Source of the DNA: Phlebopus portentosus
Lineage: Eukaryota > Basidiomycota > Agaricomycetes > Boletales > Boletinellaceae
Assembly (NCBI GenBank): GCA_037892935.1
Contig: JAYXKI010000016.1
Span: 992,001 to 1,056,000, forward strand
DNA: 64,000 nt
Direction of reading: 5' to 3'
Positions 36,579 to 46,933 of this stretch are shown one piece after another (the first letter of the stretch is position 1; each line of letters starts with the position of its first letter). The translations under genes and the position numbers were made by a program. Below the pieces are notes generated by a model that saw nothing but the letters and a program-made list of their open reading frames with translations, was not told the DNA's origin and ran no database searches.

Positions 36579-37730
36579 CTAATTGTTTTGCTTGCCATTC
36601 TTGCACAATTCTTCTATTTCTTCTTGAGAGAGCCCATCCAATCGCTGTAACAGATAATCCACCTTCACAGAGAAAAGACCGGTGTAAGAATAACGGCACA
36701 GAAGCATACACAGACGGACAACTTACCTCCACCTCCTTCGTCAGAGGGATAATGTAATGTTCATACAGCTCAACGACCCCTCAACGTCAATCTTCCCTAT
36801 CTTACCTTCTCCCGAGCCCGACTCCGTCGAGTGCTCTACCGACGACTGAACAACAGGCTTCCCATCCGCATCCACCTCCTGCCCATACAACCTCGCCTTA
36901 TTCCTCACGCGCTGCAATAACCGCCTCTCCACCTCCGGCTTCGTAATCATATCCCCCAGCCCCGCCCCATCGCGCCCCCGGATGCGCTCGACAAACGCCT
37001 CGGGGTCCGCGCGGAACTTCGACTCGGACACGAACTTGCCGTAATGCACGCGCTTGCTGAGCGCCTGGAGGACCTCGACGTCCACCGTCGCCGCGCTCCC
37101 GAAGTTCGCGTCGTCCTCCCGCTCCGCGTCCCCGGCGACGCCCTGCGCGCGCCGCGCGGCCGCGAGCTGCCGCGTCGCCGCCTGCGTGATGCGCGGGACG
37201 ATCGCGCGGACGTACAGGGACTTTATGGACGCGTTTGCGTTGACGGTGTTTGGGTGCAGGAGCCTGGGGTACTTGATTGGTGCGAGGAGAGGCTGCGGCA
37301 GTTCGTTGGCTGGCGTGAAGGGGTATTCGTCCGGACTATCGCATACAACACAAACGATAATACATATTTGAGCCATTTCATTTCTTTGCATTGTGATTGT
37401 GAATAGATGCGTACCTGGTATATCTCCTCGCTTTAGCTACAGAAAAAGAAACAGAATGTAATCAATTGTTATGCTACACTCTTCGCGCTATCCAGTGGCC
37501 ACTCACTCACCTTGGAACGACTCCGTCTCCTTCAAGAACCACTCCAGCCAACTCCCCTCAAACCCAATCTCCCCCAACTCCTTCACACCACCCGCCTCGT
37601 ACATGCGCGGATTATGCGCGAACTGCGCGCGCTCGATGAGTCCGAAGATGATCGTATCCTCGAGCCGAATGAGCATGGAGCGAATGCGCTCGAGCGAGAG
37701 CGGGTCGCCTGCGAAGAAGTTTTGCTGCAT
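36579..37730 (-). CDS. ARO7: Chorismate mutase
   Basis: Exons 37511-37730, 37415-37436, 36727-37335 and 36579-36662 encode about 311 residues of the eukaryotic AroQ-type chorismate mutase, which turns chorismate into prephenate for Phe and Tyr. The N-terminus has [20 protein letters not shown] and [13 protein letters not shown] (conserved active-site Arg and Lys helices). [38 protein letters not shown] and [19 protein letters not shown] follow, and the C-terminus reads [20 protein letters not shown]. Exon 2 is only 22 bases (residues AKARRYT). The frame breaks by one base at a run of four C on the plus strand (36777-36780). Before it the protein reads KIDVEG and after it [17 protein letters not shown], and one added base makes the total length a multiple of three. 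Confidence 0.88.
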
Positions 37731-38589
37731 GGCGAACAAAGCAGGGATGTTACAGGATGAAAGCGAGGGAAGTGAGAGATGAGAGGGTCGTAAGGAGAAA
37801 TACACCTGAGAGATGCGCGGCCGCACGGTAAGTAAGAGGAATCCCTGCTCACACCGCGGCTGCACCGCACCCATTCGGCCTGAACGCGCACAACTCTGGC
37901 ATCAAACCAATTCAATGCCACACCGAGAAGCTTGATCATCTCATTCGTATTCCAGATTATCACTCTCAGTACTGGATGGTTATCAGATAAAACAGATAGA
38001 TAGATCATCAATCAATCCAAATATATTTGATATCACCCATTACATACCAAAAAAAAGAGCAAATAGACAAATAACAAACAAGATAAAAGTTAACGCTGGT
38101 AAAGGAGAGGATCAGGATTCGATGAGTGAGCGACGTGTGGAGATGTTAATAAGTCAGTAAACCAAAGACCGTCGTCTTATCTTCTTTTTTTCTCCCGGCA
38201 GACTCAAAAAATTCAATCAGTATCACTGGTAAGTGGTTGAAGGGTAACTAGGCTGAAGGGTAAAGGACATGGGTAAAACTTGAACGAGAGACTGGAGCTC
38301 GGATAGAAGGGTATATCCATAGCGATGAAAGCAGAAACAAAAACATAGGGCGATGAATAATCAGATAGTTGAAGCAATAATGAAGCCAGCAGAGCAGATA
38401 CAAAGAGAAGAAGATCATAAGGGCGAAGTCAAAGTCATCCTGCAGCAATAATCAGAAAACAAGGCACGGGAGGGGAAGATAGAACTCGTTAGTAGACAAT
38501 TATACAAGAATCAAGAATTGAAATCAAAGGCCAAGGTCTGAATAGTCGAATTGGGTAAGACTTGTAGTAAAAAAGATAGAAGCATTGGG
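37731..38589. other. Intergenic stretch
   Basis: About 860 bases between the chorismate mutase start and the stop of the septin-like gene, all minus-strand neighbours. I see no gene; AT-rich around 38000-38450. Confidence 0.5.
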
Positions 38590-40895
38590 CTAACCTTCCA
38601 ACAAACGCTTACGATCTTCATCGCTGATATTTCTCGTTGCACGCCGAGCGAGCAACTTCTCAGTCCTGTACTTCTCATACAGAACCTCTTTCGTAGTCAT
38701 CTTCAGCACCTGGGAATCTCATCAGCATCACATCCTCATAACACACTTTAGCAGCGGAAAGAAAGAACGAAAACGCACCTTGAAATGAGTAGTGAGTATC
38801 GCAGTCCTCAACGCCGCGAAATCGCAATGTTCAGGTTCAAGCACATCGACAGTGCCCCACCTGAACCGGCGCGTGAACACGGCTTTCAGGTCTCTCGGCG
38901 GTCCGACAGCATACGGCAGATGATCAACAGAGGGTGATCTGAGCGTCGCGGGCGACGTCACGGTCGTCGGGGTCGCGCTACCCTTCTCATGCGTATCATC
39001 CGACGCATTCCCGCTGTCCGCGCTGGTATCTCCGTTCTGCGTCACAGGCGTTTGAGGGTAGGCACTGCTTTCCGTCGAGTAGGTCCCTGATACAGGCCGG
39101 AGCGGCGGTGGCGCCTTGAGTGCACGACGCACGCGCCCTGTGTGCTCCGGCATGATCACCGCGAAGGGCATCATCTCCGAAAGCTGGCGTACGTGCCGCG
39201 CAAAGTAGCCCGCGCTAAAACGCACGTAGGCGAGGCTCTCCGGGTCCGTCGCGTCAAGCGGTACAGGATTGCGCTTGTCTTCCGCACTCGCCTCCAGCCG
39301 AGAACGCGATGTCGAGCGGGTCGACGGCTTACGATTCGGATTCAGCTTGATGACTGGACGAGAACGCCGTTCCTCCTCTTCGCTCTCTTCACCTCCAAAG
39401 CCCTCGTCGGTCTGCGATCCGCTCCCGTTCCCGTTCCCGTTCCCGTTCCCGTTCATCGTCCCATTACTCTCGTGACTTTCGTCCACACTCGCAGGTCTAG
39501 CAGTCCCGTTTACTTCCTCCTCGATCTTCGGAGTACCAAACACGCCGAATCCAAGCTTCGCACTGACCAAGTCCCTTCGGATGGCCATCTTCGCAGCTCG
39601 CAATTTTTCATCTGTCAGAAGGTCCGAACGAGCAATAATAGGCAAAACATTGACGCGTTCCGAGAGTCTGCGTATAATCCGCAAATCCGTCGGACTCATA
39701 GTCAATCGATCTTCATCTGCTTCCGAAGTGTTGGCATCCTCCACTGATGAAACTATACACACGTGAATAAGTTAGTCCCATCAAATGCACATAGCAAATA
39801 ACAATTGATGGTGACGTACTTCGTATGGGAAAAGGCGTGGAGGACGCGGCCTTGCGTTCGGCGGGGGTCATGAGAGACTCCGGATCAATCATATAGATGC
39901 ATCTATTTGATTATCAGAATTTAGGCGCTGGCGTGGACGACGGAAAATTATTAAAAAAAATGACGCACAAATGAACGTGCTGGTCGCCTTTGCTCTTTCG
40001 TACAACTTTGGACTCCTACAGCACACTTCAGACCTGAAGATCATTCTAGCAAGGAAAGGAAGACGCACTTCATCCATAGTATCTGCATACTGAAGATCAA
40101 GGTACTTGATGATGCCTGACGCCTGTCTCTCCAACCTCAACTCGTGGCCCTCCTGGAAGTCCAACCCGGGTGTGTCAATCACAGACAGCAATATACGGTC
40201 GAAACGCGACTCGCAAATCTCCACGCAGGCGGTGTCAATGTGTTCTGTCCGCTTCACGCTATTCCGGATGAAACGGTCCATGGCGGCCCGTTGTTCGGCT
40301 GTCGCTGAGGGAGAGATATCCGCAGTGTCAACGAGAAGGCGAAGCAGCGAACTCTGATGTAAAATAGGAATAAGACGCGTGAAAAATGTGTTTGTGTTGT
40401 ATAAAGCAAGCCACATACCTTCCCAGTTCCTTGCGCACCTGCGACCATCAAGTTGAACGTAGGAGCCACACGCTTGCGCTGGCTGTGACTATGTCTCGAC
40501 CTCGTCGAATGCGGGGTCGTAGCACGTTCACTTGGCTTGTTGCCGAATGCCGAAGGCGGGTGTGCTGGTTTTGACATGTACAAAGACGCGATGGTCCCCG
40601 TCGAGCGCACTTCCTCGCGTCCAGGTGCCGACTTGCTGCTTATCGACCCGCGGAACGGACGATGAAATGGAATGACGACATTGCTCTCCGGAGCGTAGAA
40701 CGACACCTTCGCCGCGCCGTGCGGGGTGGGTGTCTGCGGCGGGTTCTGACGAATGGACGCGATGTCTACGAATTCCGACGGCCAAGCGACGCCCTGGGAG
40801 GACATCTCGGGCAAGGACGCCATACGAACGACGTACTGGTTTTCATCTCCGCTGTCCTTTTTCTTTGTCGACCTTGAGCCGAAGCCGAGTACCAT
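38590..40895 (-). CDS. Septin-like GTPase
   Basis: A multi-exon gene starting MVLGFGSRSTKKKDSGDENQ and ending DEDRKRLLEG. About 185 N-terminal residues are low complexity. The G domain then shows the P-loop VAGAQGTGKSSLLRLLVDTA, split by an intron after GTGK. The G3 motif is SVIDTPGLDF, followed by LQYADTMDE, GDQHVHLCIYMIDPESL, NVLPIIARSDLLTDEK (G4, ARSD for the usual AKAD), FRWGTVDVLEPEHCDF, and the septin C-terminal signature TTKEVLYEKYRTEKLLARRA. A Ser/Gly/Asn-rich insertion (residues NGNGNGNGNG at about 39424-39453) interrupts the domain. Septins assemble into cortical filaments, but this is a diverged member with insertions, so polymerisation is uncertain. A fused paralogue lies about 6 kb further along on the same strand. 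Confidence 0.82.
39424..39453. repeat. CCCGTT hexamer repeat inside the septin-like gene
   Basis: Five near-perfect tandem copies encode an Asn-Gly run on the minus strand, inside the insertion of the G domain. Length variation here would keep the reading frame. Confidence 0.85.
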
Positions 40896-41323
40896 GATTG
40901 ACGAAGACCCAAGGAGCTAACAGGATTAATGGGAAAGAGAGCGGCGAGACGAGACGAGACGCGAGAGGCCGAGCCTCGATTTGAAGATACAAAAACAAGA
41001 AAGGCAGCAAAGCCGGCACAGCCAGAATCAGTGGTCGTTGATGTATTGTCCTTTTTCTTTTTCTTTTTAGCTATAAACGATAGCCAGCCAGCCCGCTTGT
41101 CGTTGTGGGCGTCGTGCCTGCTAGTATGAACGAGTCGGACGCCCTGTCGCCAGCAGCAACGTCGTGGAAGATGGTCGAAAAGATGGAAAATTACTTTCGG
41201 GATGGAATAAAGGAAGGACCTTCCTGCGTCTACTCGTGGGTCCACTTTTCCATATCCGGATCAAGCAGGCACCGAATCGCGATCATCTTTGCACACTGCA
41301 TGCACATTATATCAAATCTAAAT
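40896..41323. other. Intergenic stretch
   Basis: About 430 bases upstream of the septin-like gene and downstream of the carboxylase. It includes a (CTTTTT)-type pyrimidine tract near 41050-41070. No gene is seen. Confidence 0.5.
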
Positions 41324-43613
41324 CTACATCCTGAATACTCCAAAGCCTCGTCCCTCCCCATCCCAGGTCGTGCTCTCAGTCCCAGCGTTCCTATCTCTGC
41401 TCCGACCGCGACACCCAAGTCTAAGTGCGAGTCCAAGAATATCTCGCGTATCAGCTGGACGAATAATTCCGTCATCCCACAATCGTGCAGTCGAATAATA
41501 AGCCGTCGATTGCTCTTCAATATGCGTTTTCAGTGCGGAGTGCTGAGCTGGGTCTCTGGTGGAGCAAACCAATTGGTCCGGAAGAAAATGATAAATCTGA
41601 GAGAAAAACGTACTTTGAGACGGTGGTCATCACTTGCGAAAGCTGCTGGGAACCCATGACGGATACTTTGGCATTCGGCCACATCCAAAGGAACCGTGGA
41701 GAGTACTAACAAAAGCATTTGTTTCATGCAAAAAGCTCTCGAGATTAAATTGAGACGTACCGCTCTCCCACACATTCCTGCGTTAATTTGCTCTTGTCAA
41801 AATCGGAAGCAAATGACGAGAACTAGACAATAACTAACCGTAATTACCAGCACCAAAGCTACCGCCGACAACAACCGTGTACTTCGGGACGTCGGCGCAA
41901 GCAACGGCGCGGACCATCTTCGCACCGTCTTTCGCAATACCGCCACGCTCAGCTTTCGAGCCGACCATGTAGCCTGCAAACCTATATTATTACCTCAAAC
42001 AACGAGAAAAGAGAAGGTGTATTCCCACCAGTCACGTTCACCAAGAACACAAGCGGGATACCACGCTGCGAGCACAGTTCAATGAAATGCGTCGCCTTCA
42101 GTGCAGAAGGGGAGAACAAAATCCCATTATTCGCAAGAATGCCGACCCGCGAACCGTGAATCGACGCGAAACCTGTGACGAGCGTCTCGCCGTATGTGCG
42201 CTTGAACTCGCGGAAACGAGAGCCATCGACGATCCGAGCGATCACGTCTCTCATGTCGAATGCCTGTCGGACATCCGTGCCGACGATACCGTGCAACTCA
42301 GAGGCAGGGTAAAGCGGAGGGTCGGCGTGAGCGTGTACTGCTGTGTCTTGACCGTCGAACTCTGGACCCAAATCTGCGACGCATTCTCTAGCTCGCTGTA
42401 ACCCTTCCTCGTCACTGCCTACAAGGTAATCCACTACGCCACTCTCACGCGCGTGCATATCTCCACCACCTAGCGTTTCATCGTCCACTTCTTCACCTGT
42501 GGCGCGCGTACTAAAGGCGGCCCGGCGAGGAAGATGTGGCCTTGCTTGCGAACGATGATTGTCTGGTCAGACATGGCGGGGACGTATGCTCCACCTGTTT
42601 CGACTAGTTATAGCTTACCCTTAGAATAACGGAATTCGGAGTTTCACACCTGCGACAGAAATACCATGAACTACAGATATCTGTGGTATCCGGAGGGCTG
42701 ACATTTGCGCCTGGCGAGAGTAACAGGTTCCATCAGTCTATGAAGAGCTTAGGATGAAGTGGCACTTACCATATTATAGAATATTCTCCCAAAATGTTCT
42801 TTGTCTGGGAATACCTGCGCATGAATTCACGGTTAAATGACTGAAAACGACAATCCTAGAACTAAAAGCCTACATTGGCTTGATGCGGTAAAGCCGCACC
42901 TCCAGATTCAACTAGTATACAGGAAATAATTAACAAGTTTACTGAAGACAGACCATATCGCGACGCTCACCAAGGTATATACAAGGCAATCGATTCTCCC
43001 TTGCGATCTCTTGAGCGCGGAGATGTTTCTTTACCTACTTGTCTCTTCACTTAAGCGCCTCATCATACATCCAAGGACGAACTTACTGTCAACGGGTAAT
43101 ATGAACCGCCTTTGACTGTGGGGTCATTCACGACTATCATACACTCTCTGCCCGAGATTCGACCGATTCCAGCGATCATTCCTGCTCCTGGGACGACGTC
43201 GTTTCCATAGACCTCATGAGCAGCAAGAGGTGAAAGCTCCAGAAATGGAGACCCCGGATCTAACAGAGCTGACAATCTCCACAACATGAACAGAGCAGAC
43301 ATAAGTTCAAGTCAGACCGGAAATACAGGAGTACAGCAGTATACCGTTCTCGGGGCAGCATCTTCCCCTTCCTCCGCATCCTATCGGCAGCCTTCTCCCC
43401 GCCGCCCGTACGCGCACGCGCAAGCTTAGCCTCGAGCTCTTCTACAAGCGCGTCCATTCCTTCCTTCTTCTCGTTGAACTCGGGCGAAGCAGGCGAGACG
43501 AGAGACGGAAGCACATCTGCGCTGAAGTGTCTATGAAAGCTCCGGCTATGGCTCTTTAGCCAAGCATTTCGTCTACAGGCATAGCGTGCTGATAGTAGGC
43601 GTCTAATGAGCAT
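41324..43613 (-). CDS. MCCB: Methylcrotonyl-CoA carboxylase beta subunit, mitochondrial
   Basis: A multi-exon gene for the carboxyltransferase subunit of leucine breakdown, which moves the carboxyl group from biotin to 3-methylcrotonyl-CoA. The N-terminus ([20 protein letters not shown]) is an Arg-rich mitochondrial presequence. Family blocks follow: [161 protein letters not shown] and [20 protein letters not shown]. The carboxylase signature and the C-terminal domain are complete and frames are clean across the introns. The biotin-carrying alpha subunit is not in this window. Confidence 0.93.
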
Positions 43614-44811
43614 CTCCTGAATCCGCCTTCGGATGTATACCAGAGAACTGGATGAAACCGAGCTGGTTGACGACCGTCGAGACGCGTGACCGCGAGTTCG
43701 ATCGTTAGGTCAGAACATGACTCTGGCATAGCCACCCCCGCCTCTTTTCACTACTCTACTCATCAACGTCAATAACAGTATATTTACTGAAGAGTCTCTA
43801 TCAAGTCAAGCCTGGCCGGAAAAACCAAATCGTGACACAAGTGGAATATATCGTAGTCAGTCAATATTGGGTGTTACTGGGGCTGATTCGACTCCTGTCG
43901 ATTGAAAACCTCCCCAAGCTCCAAGGTGCACTCACCCAAGTCAAGTGAATATCAATACTGCAGATACTGGACTGGACTCCTTGTTGCCTTCTCTGAGAAC
44001 TGGCGATCATCTAGCGCAAAAACACGACACGACGAATCTGTTCTGCGCTCATTCATGTAATCCATGATCCTGAGGCGTAGGCCTTGCCACGTTAACTCCC
44101 GGAACTGAAGACACAGAAACCTTATCATTGAAAGCCGCATTCTACTAGGACCTCTCATTCGAGCGTGGAGCGGATCAAAGCAATGTGAACTAGACCATGC
44201 ATCTTCTGGATCATCGAACTCATCCATTGCATTCGCATTCCCATGCCTTGCAACACGGAAGCAGAGCTGTTTTTTTTTTCGCGTTCTGGGCCGTGTGTCC
44301 TTGATTCATATTTCCGCGGTCGTCTAGTCCTTTGTCAATGAGGAAGCAGGGTGGACGCCTTATGTGCTCTGGCTTCTACCCCTGATAATTATTTATGCAT
44401 AACCAATCATGATGCCCCGCGGACGCAACTCTGCCAGTGAAGCCAGGATGCCGAAGGAGTAATCCTTTCATTTCCGAACAGATAGGTTGGAAGAGCAGAG
44501 TGATTCGCCTTCTTTCTCTCAGAACTGGTGCTCAAATTCCATGCGGGCATCTATGTGTCAACCAGATGCACACATGTAAGTATCTCATTCACACCGCTTC
44601 TTGTGATCGTGAGTGTTCTGCTCAAGTTTTTACTCTCAAACGGAATTTCCGAGTCCGAAGCAGTAGGAAAAAGGAAGGATCGATTTTCCCTTCTTATCTT
44701 CTTCCATCCAACGTCCTTTCAATTTTCTTCAGCGTCTGTGAAAGCAAGCCTGAACCCTTTTCAATTCAGCGGCTACGCCCCGAGAGTAAAGAAAATACAT
44801 CCGTAGTCCGT

Positions 44812-44836
44812 ACCCGTACCCGTACCCGTATCCGAG
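44812..44836. repeat. CCCGTA hexamer repeat
   Basis: Four tandem copies of the type CCGTAC, the last diverged to CCGTAT, followed by two copies of CTCGGCTAAC. Both face a GC-rich region without genes. Confidence 0.85.
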
Positions 44837-46254
44837 TCTGCACCGGCACTCTCGGCTAACCTCGGCTAACCCGAGCCGACGCCCGTCCCTAACCGAGTCA
44901 CATCCGAACGATCCGGGTTCGGAGGGAGAACACAGCCTCCGCCCACAGACCACCCTCCGAGCTCGCTCCGCTCCGGGACCGGGAACTGGACCCGGAACTG
45001 GACTCCGGATGATGTAAAGAAGCGGAAGCGCTTTTCAATTTATTCCTCCGTTACCGTCGCTTGCCGAACGAACCTAACCCCACTCTCCTCTCCGTCCTGT
45101 CCTGTCCGTCCGAATTGTACGGATTGATATTATCAGGAGTGGTCCGACTGGGCGCAGGAGGTATCTGTATTGTTTGTGAACATGCTATTTAGAGAGCGCG
45201 AGCATCGGACGGAGGGACATCACGACATTCTTCCAGGTACTGCAGCCTGGGGGAAGATCAGCCACGGGTAAAAACTCCAGCAACACACATTGATAGATAC
45301 AACTCCGAGAGTCATTCAGTAAATCATTCAACGGTCTCTCCCCGTTCAATCCAATCCAATTCAATCCTACACGATACGATCAATACACACACAGCATTCC
45401 GCTCCATTCTCCAAGCCCTCATTTCAACGACGAAACGAAATCCCGACCTTCAAGACAGACGTGAGTTGTATTCTGTACATTCTCACTTCTAGTCTAGAAC
45501 ATTTCCACCCCTATCCTATCTCTTTCCCAGTTACCCTCCCGAACGACGAACGAACGGATATCCTGGGCGTCCTGTCCGTCCAATGACAGCCGCACGATCT
45601 CCAGTAACCACCTTGAGTTAAGCCCTCCTCCTCTTCTCATGAGACCCGTCCCATCAAATCAGAAGAAGCGCGTCCTGTCAGTCAGAACAGAAATAAACTC
45701 AGATCCGCAGAATGAGAATGAGAATGAGAATCCTCCGCCCCTCCGCGCTTCTCGCGCTCCCTTGACAACGAGGCAAAGACGGAGGAGAGAGCCTAAGACA
45801 GAATCGTGTTAGACCCACACGCTACTCTACGCTACCGGTCGGACGCTCTTGGCCTGCTACTACTGACTGAACTGAAATACACAACTCAATACGTATTGCA
45901 TCCGGGCATTCCTACCCTACCCTCCCCCCCCGAACCCTCCGGAACGGGCATCACGGGCTGCGCATTCAGTTCCGTCAACTCGCAGAGGGACACGCTAGAA
46001 GGGTAGTTACTAACACTCAACACATCGGGAGTGGGAGTGTTCTAGCGTCGGAATGGGCGAGAGGTGGTGGCGTAAGGTGAGGAAGAACCGTGATCGAGAA
46101 TGGCATCGGCCTCACTACGTAGTGTCATCGACATCTCTTCTGACGCAATGTACATAAACAAGAGGATTCGAAGGTAAGACAGAAAGAAGAACAAGGAAGA
46201 TGAGATCGTCTTGCTCGCGAGCGAGGGAGAGGAGTTGATTTCGACATTTTTCGT

Positions 46255-46255
<1 letters not shown>

Positions 46256-46290
<35 letters not shown>
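46256..46290. repeat. TAC trinucleotide repeat
   Basis: About twelve perfect copies of TAC/CTA in the 3' flank of the long minus-strand gene; a likely length-variable microsatellite. Confidence 0.92.
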
Positions 46291-46292
<2 letters not shown>

Positions 46293-46933
46293 ACTAGTGC
46301 TAATGTACCACGGGCAGATGCTATCACAATCAAGAAGTTCTTGGAGGAAAAAAGAGAGAGAGAGAGAGACTAAAACGAAACAGGAGGAAGAGTTGAAGGA
46401 AGATAAAACGATACTACTGTCCCTGAACCATTTCGCACGCACAAGAAAAGGAGGAGGGAAACTAAAAAAAAATAAGATTTGAAGGGGAAAAGAATCAATC
46501 GTATAGATGGATAGATATGGGATGATACACAAACACGCACAAGAACTCGAATCTAAGATATGGACGACGTGAAGCAGGCAGGCATCTAAGTACACGCGAA
46601 AGGAAGAAAAGAAGAGATAAAACTGATAGGCCCAAAATTTCTTGAATTGAGATGGAATATGTAGTTGGAGGGAAGGCTAATGATTTCTTAATACGATGAC
46701 GGGGAGGACATTATTCTTGGTTGATGACGAGGGTAAAGATGAGGATGTGAAAAGGGCGTATTGTTCTTTCGTTGCAAAATTCGTCTTGAATTTCTTTCGT
46801 TCGTTTCGTCTCGAAGTTTTTTTCTCGTTGCGCTTGCTTTTTTTAACGCATAGCAAATGCGTTTAGAGGGAAGGGGGGCATTTTTTTTTCTTCTGTTCGC
46901 GAGCATCCGTCCGTTTTTTCACGTCTTCAACGG

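Larger units (their letters stand above)
43614..46933. other. 3.3 kb gene-poor region
   Basis: No supported gene. A 91-codon minus-strand open frame (43952-44227, MDEFDDPEDAWSSS) has no known domain. Around 44800-45000 the sequence becomes strongly C-rich with hexamer repeats. The stretch 45300-46000 is a C/T- and CAAT-rich tract resembling an untranslated leader, but no plus-strand gene follows. The right end is the 3' flank of the long minus-strand gene. Confidence 0.5.

Noticed and set aside
40929..41129. Plus-strand open frame overlapping the septin-like gene promoter
   Set aside because: Short, Arg-rich, no motif; better explained as leader DNA of the minus-strand gene.
43952..44227. 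91-codon minus-strand open frame
   Set aside because: No recognisable motif and no supporting exons on either side; kept only as a note in the gene-poor region.
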